Source: Synanceia verrucosa (taxonomy: Eukaryota > Chordata > Actinopteri > Perciformes > Synanceiidae). Taken from it: a stretch of 64,000 bases of DNA. Positions 22,627-36,800 of this stretch are shown piece after piece; positions within the stretch are counted from its first letter, which is position 1, and each line of letters begins with the position of its first letter. The notes under the pieces were generated by a model. It did not search any database and was not told where the DNA came from. It worked only from the letters and a program-made list of their open reading frames with translations. The stretch spans positions 20,341,954 through 20,405,953 of the forward strand of contig CM056563.1 in the NCBI GenBank assembly GCA_029721515.1, given 5' to 3'. The position numbers and the translations under genes are program-made.

Positions 22627-25600
22627 GAGTGCCTCTGGCTTGGCTGCCTGTTGCTGCAGTGATGTGGGGGTACTTTGGTAGTCATCCACACCTCCCCCAA
22701 ACCCCTTTCCCGTGGTGACACCGGCCGCCCCAGGCTGGGTCAAACACTGATGGAAAGGTGAAGCTGTTGGGGACGGGGTGGTCCTAGACGAGTCCCCCAT
22801 CATCATCTGAAGGGCAGCGGTGTGTCTCAATCACTCTACCTCCCGTCGCTGTTGTCACACCCTGACGCTGAGCATCCTGAGCTGTGTGACACAGGGAACT
22901 TCACTCCAGAGAGGCAATTAATGCAACATGAGCTCTGAGGTTGTCTTGTTACACAGCAGCGCTCCACTGAGTGGAGTTTGCCAAAACAATAACTCTTTAA
23001 AATGGTGCTGCGAGGCACAATGGGCAAGCTATTTTCACAGCCTTCCTGTCTTTGTATAATTTTATAATCATCTTATTTCCAATTTTATGGTTCTATCATC
23101 TCTAAAACCAATATACACATACTTTCCTGTACTCTGCTGTGTTTCCTGGAGTGCAGCACTATCAGGAAAACGGCTTCATCTCCTGTTTGTGTCAGCCGCT
23201 GGACTGTCAAATGTTAGCATGAGTTGTTTAACCTGTTTTTGAGCACATGGAGGATGGATCTCGCCTCTAAAGGTCTTCCTGGGAGACTCTGGATATAGTG
23301 CTTCTTTCATTACCCACTGGCTCACTACCTCATCCCACCAGACCTCAATCCAGCCCACCTCTTCGTCACGGCTCGGCTGGCTGCCTGCCACTTGCTACTC
23401 CTCGCTCCTATCATATCTCAACTCGAAAAAAGGGGTCTGCAGGAAGTAGTGAGGCATGGCTGGGTTCCTCTCGCCCACAGAGATATTTGTGTCATATGTG
23501 TGCGTGCAATGTGAATCGGTGAGTAAGGCAACAGGGGAGTGTGGGTAATGGGGAATGCAGACAGAACAGAACGGAGCAGAGCGGTCCGGATGATGTGAGT
23601 CACACTATGGGTTGTGTTTGCCTGCTTGTGTGCTGGAGGATCATAGGATCAATGTCTGCACACATATAGAACAGCCTGTCAGACAAATAGTCACAGGCAT
23701 GCCACATTACACATCAAATGACATGTCAAACACTGGGAAATCAAACACAGACAGCATGAGGACACATGCTGACTGCTTTTGAATCCCTCAGTCAAGGCAA
23801 AAAATCTTCCTCTCTAATGATCAGATTAATGATTTTCATCACAGTGGAGGTCGTTCTTGTAAGCCTTTTCTGTCTGGATGAAAAATGAAGCAATAAGTCA
23901 CTGTCCCCAGGTGAAATTATTTTCAATGTATGAATATTTTACAAAATTTTGGATTTATGCTATTGGAAATATGCTAAATACAAGATTGAGAGGATTTCTT
24001 TTGCCTCTCAACATGGCGAAGACGAGCCCGGCAGCTTGCAGGTAACACTGCTAACAAAATAATGACAGAGATAAAAGAGTTAACCTTCGTGGTTACTATA
24101 TATCCACACCGACGCTGTTATCAGCTGTAACCACCATATGAGAACAGAACAGAGTAGTGACCCTGAGCCGGCCAGTGAGCACTCTTAGGAGCTCAGTGAA
24201 TTCCAGCGTGATAGGATGCCACCTGTGCAACAAATCCAGTCATGAAATTTCCTCGCTCCTAAATATTCCACAGTCAACTGTCAGCTGTATTATACGAATG
24301 TGGAAGTATTTGGGAACGACAGCAACTCAGCCACGAAGTGGTAGGTCACGTAAAAACTGACGAGGTCAGAGGATGCTGAGGAGCATAGTGCGAAGAGGTC
24401 GCCAACTTTCCGCAGAGTCAATCACTACAGACCTCCAAACTTCATGTGGCCTTCAGATTAGCTCAAGAACAGTGCACAGAGAGCTTCATGGAATGGGTTT
24501 CCATGGCTGAGCAGCTGCATCCAAGCCACACATCACCAAGTGCAATGCAAAGCGTTTGATGCAGTGGTGTAAAGCACGCTGCCACTGGACTCTAGAGCAG
24601 TGGGGACATGTTCTCTGGAGTGATGAATCACACTTCTCCATCTGGCAATCTGATGGACGAGTCTGGGTTTGGTGGTTGCCAGGAGAACGATACTTGTGGG
24701 ACTGCATTGTGCCAAGTGTAAAGTTTGGTGGAGGGGGGATTATGGTGTGGGGTTGTTTTTCAGGAGCTGGGATTGGCCCCTTAGTTCCAGTGAAAGGAAC
24801 TCTGAATGCTTCAGCATACCAAGACATTTTGGACAATTCCATGCTCCCAACTTTGTGGGAACAGTTTGGAGCTGGCCCCTTCCTCTTCCAACATGACTGA
24901 GCACCAGTGCACAAAGCAAGGTCCATAAAGACATGGATGACAGAGTCTGGTGTGGATGAACTTGACTGGCCTGCACAGAGTCCTGACCTCAACCCGACAG
25001 AACACCTTTGGGATGAATTAGAGCAGAGACTGAGAGCCAGGCCTTCTCGTCTAACATCAGTGTATGACCTCACAAATACACTTCTGGAAGAATGGTCAAA
25101 AATTCCCATAAACACACTCCTAAACCTTGTGGACAGCCTTCCCAGAAGAGTTGAAGCTGTTATAGCTGCAAAGCGTGGACCGGATTTGATTACATCAAAT
25201 GACAAAATATTGCGATATATCACCATATTGATATTTTTTACCACCCCCATTATTACATAGCAAATAGTTGTTTTCTGCTATTCTCTGGATTCTCTGACAT
25301 TTTGGTTTTCTCACATTTTACACGCAACAGGTAATGCATGAGGAATGAATTGTGTATCGTTTTTTTATTTCAGAGTCCAATACTATTCCCTGCAGAAGCA
25401 CTACAATGAAGAGCCAAATAGTTCTGCTTCTTGCCCTGAAGGATTTCACAGCTCAGTGAGCCCCAGTGAGCTTGGATGGGGAAGGTGGGAGGTCATCATC
25501 AGAACACACCCCTCCCTTCCCTGTCTGTCTGTCCACCACTACCCCAAGGCACCACACTTCCAACATCCAAGATGGTGACACAAACTGACATCTGAATCCT

Positions 25601-28600
25601 GCCACGCAGAGCGCAAAGATAATTCAGCCTCTAACAGACTCGACTGTTTAAATCTGGGAGGAGAGAAGCATTAACAGAGAGGGAAAGAAGAGAGGTAGGA
25701 AGGAGAAGGAGCGAAAGACAGGAATTGAGATGGAGAGCCAATTTAATGAGCTTAATGTTAACTTAATTTGTTTAGATGTTTTGGCGATGCTGTGCAACCT
25801 CAATGCCAATAAAGCAAATTAAATCAAATTGAAAAACTAAATTCTCATAGGGGAGAAGGAGAGGGGTGAGAGATAAACACAATGTCACTAACATTTGCCT
25901 TGGCAACACAGCATTGTTATCTGTCACGCTCATAAAGCATCTTCGAATTGAATACAGATTTTGGAAATAGAAGAGCCGAGGGAGGGATGGAGAGAATAAA
26001 GAGAGACAGATGAGGGAAAGAGAAAAGCCTGGCCTGTCACCGCTCCTCACTGTAATCTCTCATGTGGGCGACTGCTGAAATTCTCACGGCGGTACTCTCA
26101 GAAGCACATCATGAGCAACTCAAAGCGCCATCTTTTTTCGCAGAACGTGAACATGATGACTGAAGGTCTGAGAGATGCTCCAGTCGTGAGTGTGCTCTCG
26201 TTTTGTCCCACTGGATTCACATTTCACCCCATGTGGTCCACCGTGCACACCTTAAAAATGAAAGCCCTGCTTCTGCTGTTAACACTCTTACCGTACTCAA
26301 ATAATAAGTGAAAATCCCCCAGAGAAGTCTGAACAAGAGCACCAAGCAGTCTCACTAATTACTGGCCCACAGAGAGAGAGTGGAGGTCAATGCTATCGAG
26401 CTGTGGACCCACAGAATAAAAGCACCAAGCGCCACCGTCCGGCTTAGATAATTCTGTCGCAAAGAATTCACGTTTAAGAGTCCATTTATTTCCACTATCA
26501 GTCATGCGACCACACAATATATTCAGCGTGGCAGGTCGTAAATCATACCCCACCTTTCTGAGTTCATCGCACATTTGAATGCACATGTGAGGCTCTCCTG
26601 TGGCTTCTCCATCACGCCGCCTTCACGCTCCCCAGCTGCTTTCCTCATGCTTTCCACTGCCTGCCGTTACCGATGGGGCCAATTAGTTCCTGCAGAACCT
26701 ATTTATGAGCTGAGTTCAGGTGAGTCTGAGCGTGTTCACGAGTGCATGTTTGTTGCTCTGACTGACAAAGAGTGCAAGAGAAAGAGAGTTTCTTTGCTTT
26801 TGCAGGGTCAAGTCACATCCACTTCAAGATTCGTTCACGGTTCAGCTTCCTGTCTGGTCAATCATGTTCATGTTCACTGTCAATCTCAGCTCGAGCTCAC
26901 TTCAAGTGTCTGTCAGGTCATGGTGATAATTCTGAAGAAGCTGTGTTGAATAATAACTGAGTAATCCTCGGATATGGGATGGAGCGAGACACAAGACGGG
27001 GGGTGGTTTGTCCCTGGATTCCTTCACAATCTCCTGCCAAATGTGCTCTCTGGTTGAACAGAGGGTGTTTGAAGGTTGTTTTATCAGCTTGTATTCATGA
27101 TTTCCACCTCACACCTCCTCCATCGACTCTATACGAGCTCTGTGCCCCCATTCAACTAATGCGTCTGAGTGTCTCAGAACAGACTCCGCCAAGATTACAG
27201 GGATCAATTCTCATTAGAGTCGTCCATATGTCTAAAAACGCACACGCGCTGTCGGGAACTTTGGATAAAACCATTTATAAAATGGCACACTGTTAAAGCA
27301 TCAAGAGGTTGCTTTCACTTAACACTGCACTAATGATCTTGGCATTAGTGTTTTCATGCAACAAAGTGTATTTGGACAGGTTTTGCCCTCATTCTGAAAA
27401 ACACAATATTACCACTCAGGTGTTTACACAACTAAAAAAAAAAAGAATACATAACTAACATTTCTGATCAGTGCAACCAGTAGCAAAGACTGACTGTGTG
27501 AACGCCTCTCTCACTCTTTCAACCACCTTCTTCTTCAAATGGTTTGTGATACTTTCATGTCTCCAAAAACCTGCTGAAATCCACGTCTTTAATAACGGTG
27601 TATGGTAAAAGAAAGAATGTTTCTCCTCACCAGAATTCTGGGCTTTTCTTTTGGACATGCAAACCTCTGCAAACTGTGCCACAAACTGCCATAAAACCCC
27701 CAATTGAGGCTGTTGAAATTTTAAAAAATAAAAATAAAAAAATAAAAAAAAAATTCAACATTAATGTGGTAACTTTGACTGTCCTTTATACTATTATAAT
27801 ATCCACTATTTCTTGATCAGAAAATGATGCATTTGGAACAAAAGCATAAAATGCCCGAAATAATATCCCAAAAAATTTGGGTCCGGTTATGTTAGTGAAA
27901 CATCCAGCATTCTGAACAACATACATGATGATTTTTTTCCATGAGCCAAAGACTAATTGAAATTCACAGAACACAGTCCACAGTGTCTCCTTCCAACTCC
28001 AATAAAATCATGAGAGTCAATAAAATTGGACTTGCAGGGTTTTCATCTGACAACAGTGCATGCCAAGTCGCTCACGGCTACTGGAGGCACTCATCGACTC
28101 CTTTCAGATATAACCATGTTTAATACTCCCTCGTGGTCTGCATTGCTGTAATTAAACAGTGTTGTCTGATCTCAAAGCGTTCCTCTCATTACATTCATCA
28201 CCACAGTGTTTTCTTATTTCCCCGTCGGATCTGTGGCTGTGTTTGCCAGAGATGTTGATGGTGTGCAGCGCAACACGAAGGAGTGTTTGCCCAACACCCA
28301 ATGATGACCAGCAAAAGGATAATAGCTGTCACTGGAGCTTTGACACCTGGGTCTCATCGTCCATCCTCTCCATCACTTCTCCTTTCAATGTTTGCTCTCC
28401 CACTTTGTCACTCAATCATTGCCACTCATGGTTAATGGAATATTGTATTTTTCCCCCATCTTACACTCTCTGCCTCTTTCTCGATATGTTTGTTTTTACC
28501 TTGTTCCATTCTTGTTTTATCAGAGGTAGAGTAGAGGCCACTTTCACCAAAATCACCACTTTTTGTCCAGAATCCATCCGTTTTGCTCTCTAATCTCGAT

Positions 28601-28977
28601 CATCTCCACTTCCTGTTTTGATCTCTGTGGCGTATACCGTCTCTTTATGCTCTGACTACATCTCCCAGAAGCCCCAACATTACTCACAGGCTGTGGGAGA
28701 CCGCGATCGGCGACCCACTGCTGAAAAAACACTTTGACATATTATTACGTCGATGGCACTCAAGCGTCAGATTTTAAATGACGTCAAAATATGTCACTGG
28801 CACTCAGTGAGTTAAGGTCACAGTAGCGGTGCGCTGAATGTTTCCACCCAGTGTGAAATGGTCGATCACTTCCTCAATAACATCTGACAGAAGCAGCTGT
28901 TTGGAAATCGCTCACAATGAAATCGTCTGCCTGAGCTTTAGGCACAACAAAAGGGGAAGCCAGAGGAATTCTTATGG

Positions 28978-29021
<44 letters not shown>

Positions 29022-32000
29022 ACACAGGATGTGGAAATGTGGCTTCCCGCCCCTGTTTCTTCTCTGCGTCTATCTATGTGAGCCTACAACTCACTTTGAA
29101 CAGGAAGTGAGAATGCTGGAGTGGCTGTTATGCACAATTCTACCAGATGTGGCCTCGTTCTGATCGTTTACTCCCAGTGAAACTTTGCAGAGGACCTCTG
29201 TGAATGAAGCACTGGCCAAACACAGTGTGCAGGCCTCAGTGTTGCAACGTGCAACAGCGTGCAACAGACAACGGAGGATGAGGATGAGCAGCAGGCTGAT
29301 TAACTACAGATTTCACCCTGCCAGTCCATGCGACACACACACCTCCACGGCTTTTACCCTCCAACTCAGACACACAACGCTCATATGAAACGAAAGCCTG
29401 CCAAAAGAAGACAGGCAAGAAAACAAGAGAGGCGTTATCTGTGCAGAAAGTGTGTGTGAGGCCCAGAAACATTAAGCACTACTGAAAGAGTCGATATGGG
29501 ATTTGCAAGTCTGAGCAGGAAGGTTCTCCGGCTATAAATAAAACCATTACAGGACAACGAGGCCACAAGTTTCCTGAAGCTCAATGGTTGTCTCTCAGAC
29601 TGCGTACCGCAGCATCCCCAATACCTTAGACCGACAATGCGGCCGCACAAGCATAACCTTGACTGCCGTCTGCAATGCAGCGAACGGTGAGGAGAGGAAA
29701 GTGCCCCCTCCTAACCACCAGAGAGCTGAGCTGCTGCAGTACAGGACACCTCTGCTACACTCCTCCCCTCCTCCACCCTCCCTACATCTCAACTCGCTAT
29801 CATCCCCCATACCTCTACTGTCTGAATGGGACCAATGAGATAAAACATCTGACAGATGTGTTCATACACCAACACACTAACATTTATACACACACTGTCC
29901 TTGATAGCAGTTCTGTTTGTCTCCATCCATTTAAGTGAAATCCACAAAGGGACAAACCACGAAATCTATAATCAATGTTTCCGGTTCTTCCTAAAAAGAG
30001 GTTCTACATCTGACACACCAGCACACACACTGCTTCATTGTAAAACCCACACATTATCGTGGAGGTACACACCTGCCTCCAGGTGCAACACACTCACCCT
30101 CCAAACGCCCACCATAAATGTATTTTCAACATCCAGCACTGTAGAGAGTAGAGGAAGAGGAGGAGGAGGTTAAAATTGGCTTGTGCTCAGTGGAGTCCAG
30201 TCACCTGTGTAGGAGCAGAGGAGTGTGTGTGGGCAGAGGAGCAGGCAGGCTTACTACAGCACAGCAAACATGCAGCCTTTGGTAAAGGCTATTGTTTTCT
30301 TCCAAACCCCCGTCTCTGCTCGGCGTTTGGCAAAAAATAAGACTACATCTCTGAGCAGGCTTTGATCAATGATGCATTTTCTGACACATTCCACGCCTGC
30401 GTCCGTGAAGCCCACCCAGCTCTATAAATAATCCCCGTGAGCCTGATCCTTGGCTGGGTTCCTTCTGTCTCGTCAAGAGGCTGGCAAACCAGCTCATGGA
30501 CCGTTCCAGCGGAAAAACAAACCAACTCTGGTTTGCACCCACTTCTCTTTGATGTGCAGGATGAGAGGCTCCTTCCCTTTCCTCTTCTATTAGATCATCA
30601 TTCTCCATTGCACTTAATTGGTTGAGCATATACATACCATGCCTTGAATGTTTTCCATTGCCACTATAATGATATCATACTAGGGCTGGGACGATAAGCG
30701 CATCACCGCAATACTGCGGTCATGTGATGCCTACCGTGGTGTTGAGCTCATTACCATCATCACCTCAATATTAAAAAAATAAAAAAATAAATCTCTGTAT
30801 ATTTGCTGTTGAAAGTTACAGGAGTGCATATGGTGTTTGATATGAAATACAAACAGTAATATTTAGTAACATCCTGTTTTTAAAGCTAGACGGCGAAACA
30901 AAACTTTTCACACTGCAGCTCGGCAGTGAGCCAGTCCATTAACTTTAAGGCATTGTTTTGTTTTCTTCTTCTTATTAATTATTTTGAGGTTAAAATTAAT
31001 ATATACACACATAATACACAGGAATAAAAGACAGAAGCATTGCATAAACAGTCAGAGTTCAATTTCAATAATCAGTGCTTATAGCAGACACACCCCTCTT
31101 ATGTAGTACTGTCCACAGTTGTTTACGCTGCTCTGTTGACTTGATTTTATTCAACAATAGCCGCAAATCATGTTATAAAGTCGAACACTGTGTTGCCAAT
31201 TTGGGCATATTTTATGCCAGAGGACAGGGAGTGATCCGCGGGGTTGCGGTGATTGTGGGGATAGTGGGGGTAGCAGGATTGCCGCGATCACGGAGGGTAG
31301 CGGCGGTGGCAGCGGCGGTGATCGCGGGTACCACGGGAAACTGCCATACCGCGGTAATAAAAAATCCATACAGCCAACAGCCCCTATCAACAGCCCTCTA
31401 TGAAAATAGTTAAAGGAAGATAAGTGAGAAGATTTAGTCTGCATGTCAGTATTCCACTTTATGCTACATAAGCTAAATTAAACAGACTCCCTCAGCTGTT
31501 TGGGAGGCATGGATGGAAAAAATAAAAAGGGTACATGCTAGAGGGGCAACCTAGAGGACACAATCTGGAAGAACCCTTAATCCTGTTTTCTCTACTGGCA
31601 GCTTTCAGATAGCACGTAATCGTGTTTTATTGCACTAAAATACCGATTACACTGTTAACATACCAGTAATAATAATTTGTAATAAAACACTGCCAAGGGG
31701 CATTCCAAACAGTGCGTCATTTGAATGCATGTTTTATAATGTGGATCATGTATTTTTGTGATAACTGGTAACAGTGCTTTTTCTCCTTGCACTGGAAACA
31801 AATGTAGGACATGAGAGGAAGTGGGAGTGTTTGTATAAATGCAGAATGAAAGGAGGGTGGAGGACCGAGTGGTTCAATGTGCCCACTTTGCAGAAGAGCT
31901 CTGGGTGAAGGTCACCTTTGCATTTGCCCTGAAAGCCTGACTGACAGGACCGCAGTGACGAGGAGCATCCTGCACTGACTGGGTCTGGAGGATTGATGCT

Positions 32001-33785
32001 CGGTAGAGAAAAAGGCATGGTGACTCCTCAGGAAGAAAGAAGGCTTTAAGGTTGACATGCAAGGAAAGAACAGGGAGAACAACGGCTCCTATTTTTAGGT
32101 CTGGCCTCACTGAGAAGAGGGGGAGTTAGGATTCCCTGAACAGCAGGAGGGGAGGTTAATGTGATGAGGATGCGTAAGAAAGCCTCGCTGATATCCAGGC
32201 CTCGACACAAGCTGACCCAGTTTCACTGAGAAGCTCTGGCCTCCACATTAAACCGGTCTCCTGCCTCCTAGCAAGAACGTGCTCTTGTTGCTAGAGGTCA
32301 TGTGAAGGTGATGGACAGAAGTCCTACATCTCCTCCGGTGTATCATGTTGTCCTGTTTTATAAGGCACCACTGTTACTGTAAAACAATCAACACATTGTA
32401 TCTTATGCAACATGATCCTCAGGAGTTCTTCAGGATGAAAAATGCAGTTTGAGGGGATGTGCAACTCAATCTGCTGCAATCCAGGGCTTAATGGAGACCA
32501 CCATCTCAATGCGCTTCTTTAAGGGTCAGAGAAACTCTAAACTAGGTTTACTTTACTTAGTCACTGCATGCATGTGGACGAGCTGTAAAATTCATGTGCA
32601 CAGGCTAAGGACTGTATCAGGACTGGATTCACGAACACGATAGGAAGCCCTGGCTTAAGACGTTGTTAACCTGCTCTGTGCCTCTTGTGATCGGTATCTT
32701 CTCGTATTCGCGTCCTGTGCATGCTCAAGAATTTCAACCAGGGATTTCACCCAGAAGTGGAAGGAGGCGCTAACGCCGCTCCATGGATTTTGGGACAGAC
32801 CACCTGCCGAGATGCAACACTGAATTTGGCGAAATCCAGTGCGATCCTGCCATGTGACCACAATGAGTGTCTTTTGGAAAAGAAGCACCAACTTCCAGCG
32901 GCTGTTTTTGGCTCAACTGGAGTCCAGGTCACTTTAAGATCATCTTAGCACGATGACACTAGCCTACAGAGACTGCAAGAGAGAGAAACCACATCAAATA
33001 AAGAAGCACCAAAATGAACCTGATAAGTGGGTGATGCCCCGTTAAGTTATTTTGGTCCTCTGTTGTGTCTTCATGTAGCTGACTTTACAGCTCCCCATGG
33101 AGCACAAAATAAAACCTTGTAAGCCTTCAACCAGCAGCTACAAAAGCAGGAGTGATGGCCGCAGAACCACATCAGCGTTTAAGGGAGGCCGTCAGGGCCG
33201 GGCCCTCAGCTCCATGTCATTACCACCATCTGTAGGGAGCTTCCTGGAAAACAACCTTTGCCATAACCAGCATCACCTCTGCAAACACTTCCCAGCTTCA
33301 CTGCTCCCTTCTTTCTATCCTCTAACCATCATTTCTGCTGACACTCTTTATAGATATGAATTTCAAAATCCCACACACACATGTAGAAGTGGGTTTTATT
33401 TCAATGGTAAAAAAGATGCTCAGAGTCGCAACATTACTCACATGTCCAAGGACAATAAAGGCTTTTGTTGGGGATTAGCTTAATTATGGGAGAGAAAAGT
33501 GGCGAGCGTGAACACTCGATGTCCTTCAAAAAGGCGAAATAGAAATCCCACTGTGGAGCGGCTGCTTTGACATAGCAGGCTGGAGTGTGTGGGTGTTAAC
33601 AAGGGGCATGGGAGGGGGGGCAACCAACAGCTGTTGAGGGCTGGGGGGTTGGGGGTGACGCAGCAGGACAGAAAAACACAACACAAGGCTCCATCAATTC
33701 AAATAAACAATTTTTCCCCTGCAGTGACAAACCCAGCTCAGAATAAAGTTTCTGCATTTCACAATGGAGGGCATCTCTATACAAA

Positions 33786-33843
<58 letters not shown>

Positions 33844-36800
33844 ATATATATCCATCTTCTGTTCCCCCCATGACCCCTCCAGCCTTCCTCCCTTCCATCC
33901 TTCCCTCCTCTTGGCATCACTTCTCCAGGTCTAAACAGACTCCTGAGGCTCCATCCTCACCAGAGCTCAATATTACCAACATCTCCATGGCGTCTTTGTC
34001 ATTTCCCTCTGCTTGTGCTGTTTACCAGAACTCGTTCAATCACTGGGCCGTGCCAGAAGTGGAAGCGCCTTTGTCACTTCCTGTACAAAGAGCTTATTGT
34101 GACTTAACATGCTGCATCTGTGAGCATCCTGGCTGATTTACTGCACTCATTAAGGACCAGAGCAACGGCAGCTCTGCTCTGCTCCACTGTACAGGCTGAG
34201 TGAGCGGGAGGGACTCCACACTGCAGCAAGGTGATAATGATACTGCTCAGAGTTTCAGGTTGCAGTGGAAGAAGTATGAAAAGGCCTTTATCTCAGTGTT
34301 ATGTCATATGCATGTATGTTAATGTCTTCCCTTCAGATCTCTGTTTGCATTGTGAGGACACCTGAAGGACAAGCAGTGTCACACACACATTTACACACAC
34401 AACATAAGCTAATCTCACAACGTATTCTCATGAAACGGCTCGTATGATATCATAAAAGTAAGGCACAGATTTTCGTGCATATCTTACAAATGACCGCATG
34501 TGCGAGCCCCAAAGAGCTCCCAGAGGAGAACCCGGAAGCGAGAGCCTTAAAAATGGCGGACATTCCTTTCACTGTCAGCTGGAACCGTAACAAAACAATA
34601 CGCATTGAAATATGCCCTGACAACACTTCCAATGATAGTTAGGTTTAGGGATAGGATTACAGGGTTAGGCTTATGGAAATAAAATGCATATTTCCCGCTT
34701 GGAATGTGATCAAAATGCACCTGAACTCATAAACTACTCCACTGAAAACGTAAGACATGTCCGCCATGTTTTCACAGACAGAGCAGGCTGCATCAAAAGT
34801 CACGTGATGTCCGAATTACATATACGAATTATAGTGCGTTATCTTTCATAGTAATTCGTACCAGTATTTCATGGTACCAGGTTGAATCTGATCTGGAAAA
34901 AGCAGACTGTGTAATGAGATTACTATCAGTGAGCGTCACACTGTATAATACAAATATATACACATCATATATTTTTTTTTCACCATGAGAGTAGCACAGG
35001 CTCACAAAACACTTAATCATAGCGCTGCATTGTATTGATTTCACAAAGGCCCACACCCTAACAGCTCTATCTGCATCCCGTCCTTCACACACTATTTTTT
35101 TCCTCATAAGCTAAGTGCACAGCGCTGTCAATCAAAATGCAGTTGACTACATTTGAACCAAGATTACAATCGACTGCCAACTCGTGGTGTATGGCGAATA
35201 ATTGAAATTCATCAGCGGTGACCTTTCTTCAAGGGAACTAGGCATAGCTGAATCTAGAATTTTTATTCTATTCACAAACCTGTCTGTGACAGATAACAGG
35301 TAAATCATGAGCTGGAGAAGGAAACAAGATTTGCCAAATACAGAAAGTTCTCTCTGCTTTTGTGTACTGTCAACACTTTAATTGAATGATAATTCACGGA
35401 TCGACTCTAATGGGAGTTCAGAGGAGGTGCAGCAGATAGCAGAACTCATCAGGTGATGAATGACGGTTTGTTAAGACGTGATAACGGGTTATGTTAGCAG
35501 GCAGTGTGTTGGAATGATGAGATTTCATTTACAACAAACTGCAAAGTGAAATGTCAGATGAGAGAAAGGACAACTGCAGTGAATGTGCTGCTGTTTCCTC
35601 TGGCTGTCGCTGCTGCCGCTTGTTCAAATCCTCTCTGAATTACAAGAAAGAAACATCAAATTTGGGAATCCCTACATGTTGCCTAACACATCAACGCCCA
35701 CATTCAGGCATCACAAAGGCCTACACAAAATACCTGCTAACTGGTCGTGAACTTTAAGGAAATTTGAGCTAATTACATTTTTAAGACTTTGAATAAAGTG
35801 GCCTGAGCTGCTTCCCTCTGTCATGAGAAGCCTCTGAGATAAAGCGTTTTGTTGTTTCTTTCTCAGAGGCTTAGCGTACTGGCATTCATACAACTATTCA
35901 GTGTAACAGCTTAAGAGCTTACATTTTTTGTGCATGCTAAGACGCCTGCAATCTACGCCCATCCTTCCCCAGTATTGTCAAACCAGACTCAACACCAGTT
36001 TTTCACCTACGCTACATTATTATTCTCTCCGAGGCTTAACAGCATATCCAACATAAGCAATGACAGGAGTGTTAAAAGAAGCTAAAATGTAAAAGTCAAA
36101 ACACCTTCTGACTTACACGTGTGACTAACAACATTAATGACTAATAATGGCTCTGTTATATGTAAAGCTATAGTTGGTAATCTTGGAGAGCTAGCAAGAT
36201 TTGAAAGTGGAACCTCCTCCAGGCATCCTCTAAGCTCCTCCCCCTCCCATCAGTGCTCCATCCAAAGCCACGCCCCCTCTCCTGCTAACTGTGTTTCTGC
36301 AGAGGAGTGTGCTGAATATTTCCTGCAACGGTGAAACGTGATGCGAGGCAGAGGGGGGCGTGTGCAGGACGAGACATGAAGGCATCTGATTGGTTCTTTC
36401 CATTCAGACCGAATGGCAGGGATTGGTCAGAGTTTTTACAGTCCTGTAGCTGCCACAGAGGTCTGATTCATTTCCTTCCCTTTTCTGTATTGACTGCTCT
36501 CAGGACGGAAGTGTTTCTAAACAGGATTACCAACTATACCTTTAAGAACAGGGACATCAACAACAACAGCAGCAGATAACATCAAGAAAATAAAGTATCT
36601 CCACACCAACCTGTCCTGTATTAGATTGTCCCACAAAATATATTAGACTGCTTATCGAGAAAAGTGAAAAGAATAGAGACGTGAAGTTGCTCCACTATCT
36701 GGTGAACTGGTTATATATTTAGATTATCTAAAGAATCTGCTCAGAAAATCTAAACACACTGTAGTCACAGCAAGCCCGAAAGGCTTTAATTACATAAGCC

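Larger units (their letters stand above)
18901..30679. other. PLCL intron 1, 3' part
   Basis: Intronic DNA upstream of exon 2. It contains a hAT-like repeat (21727-22380), a GT microsatellite (22591-22622), a Tc1-type transposase pseudogene (24157-25260), a LINE/SINE-like tail (25775-25840), a TTAA MITE (28486-28815) and an AC microsatellite (28980-29019). The stretches 18901-21726, 22623-24156, 25841-28485 and 29020-30679 look unique, with no recognised exon. Confidence 0.7.

Noticed and set aside
24486..25250. 254-codon minus-strand open frame
   Set aside because: It is the antisense shadow of the Tc1-type transposase pseudogene.
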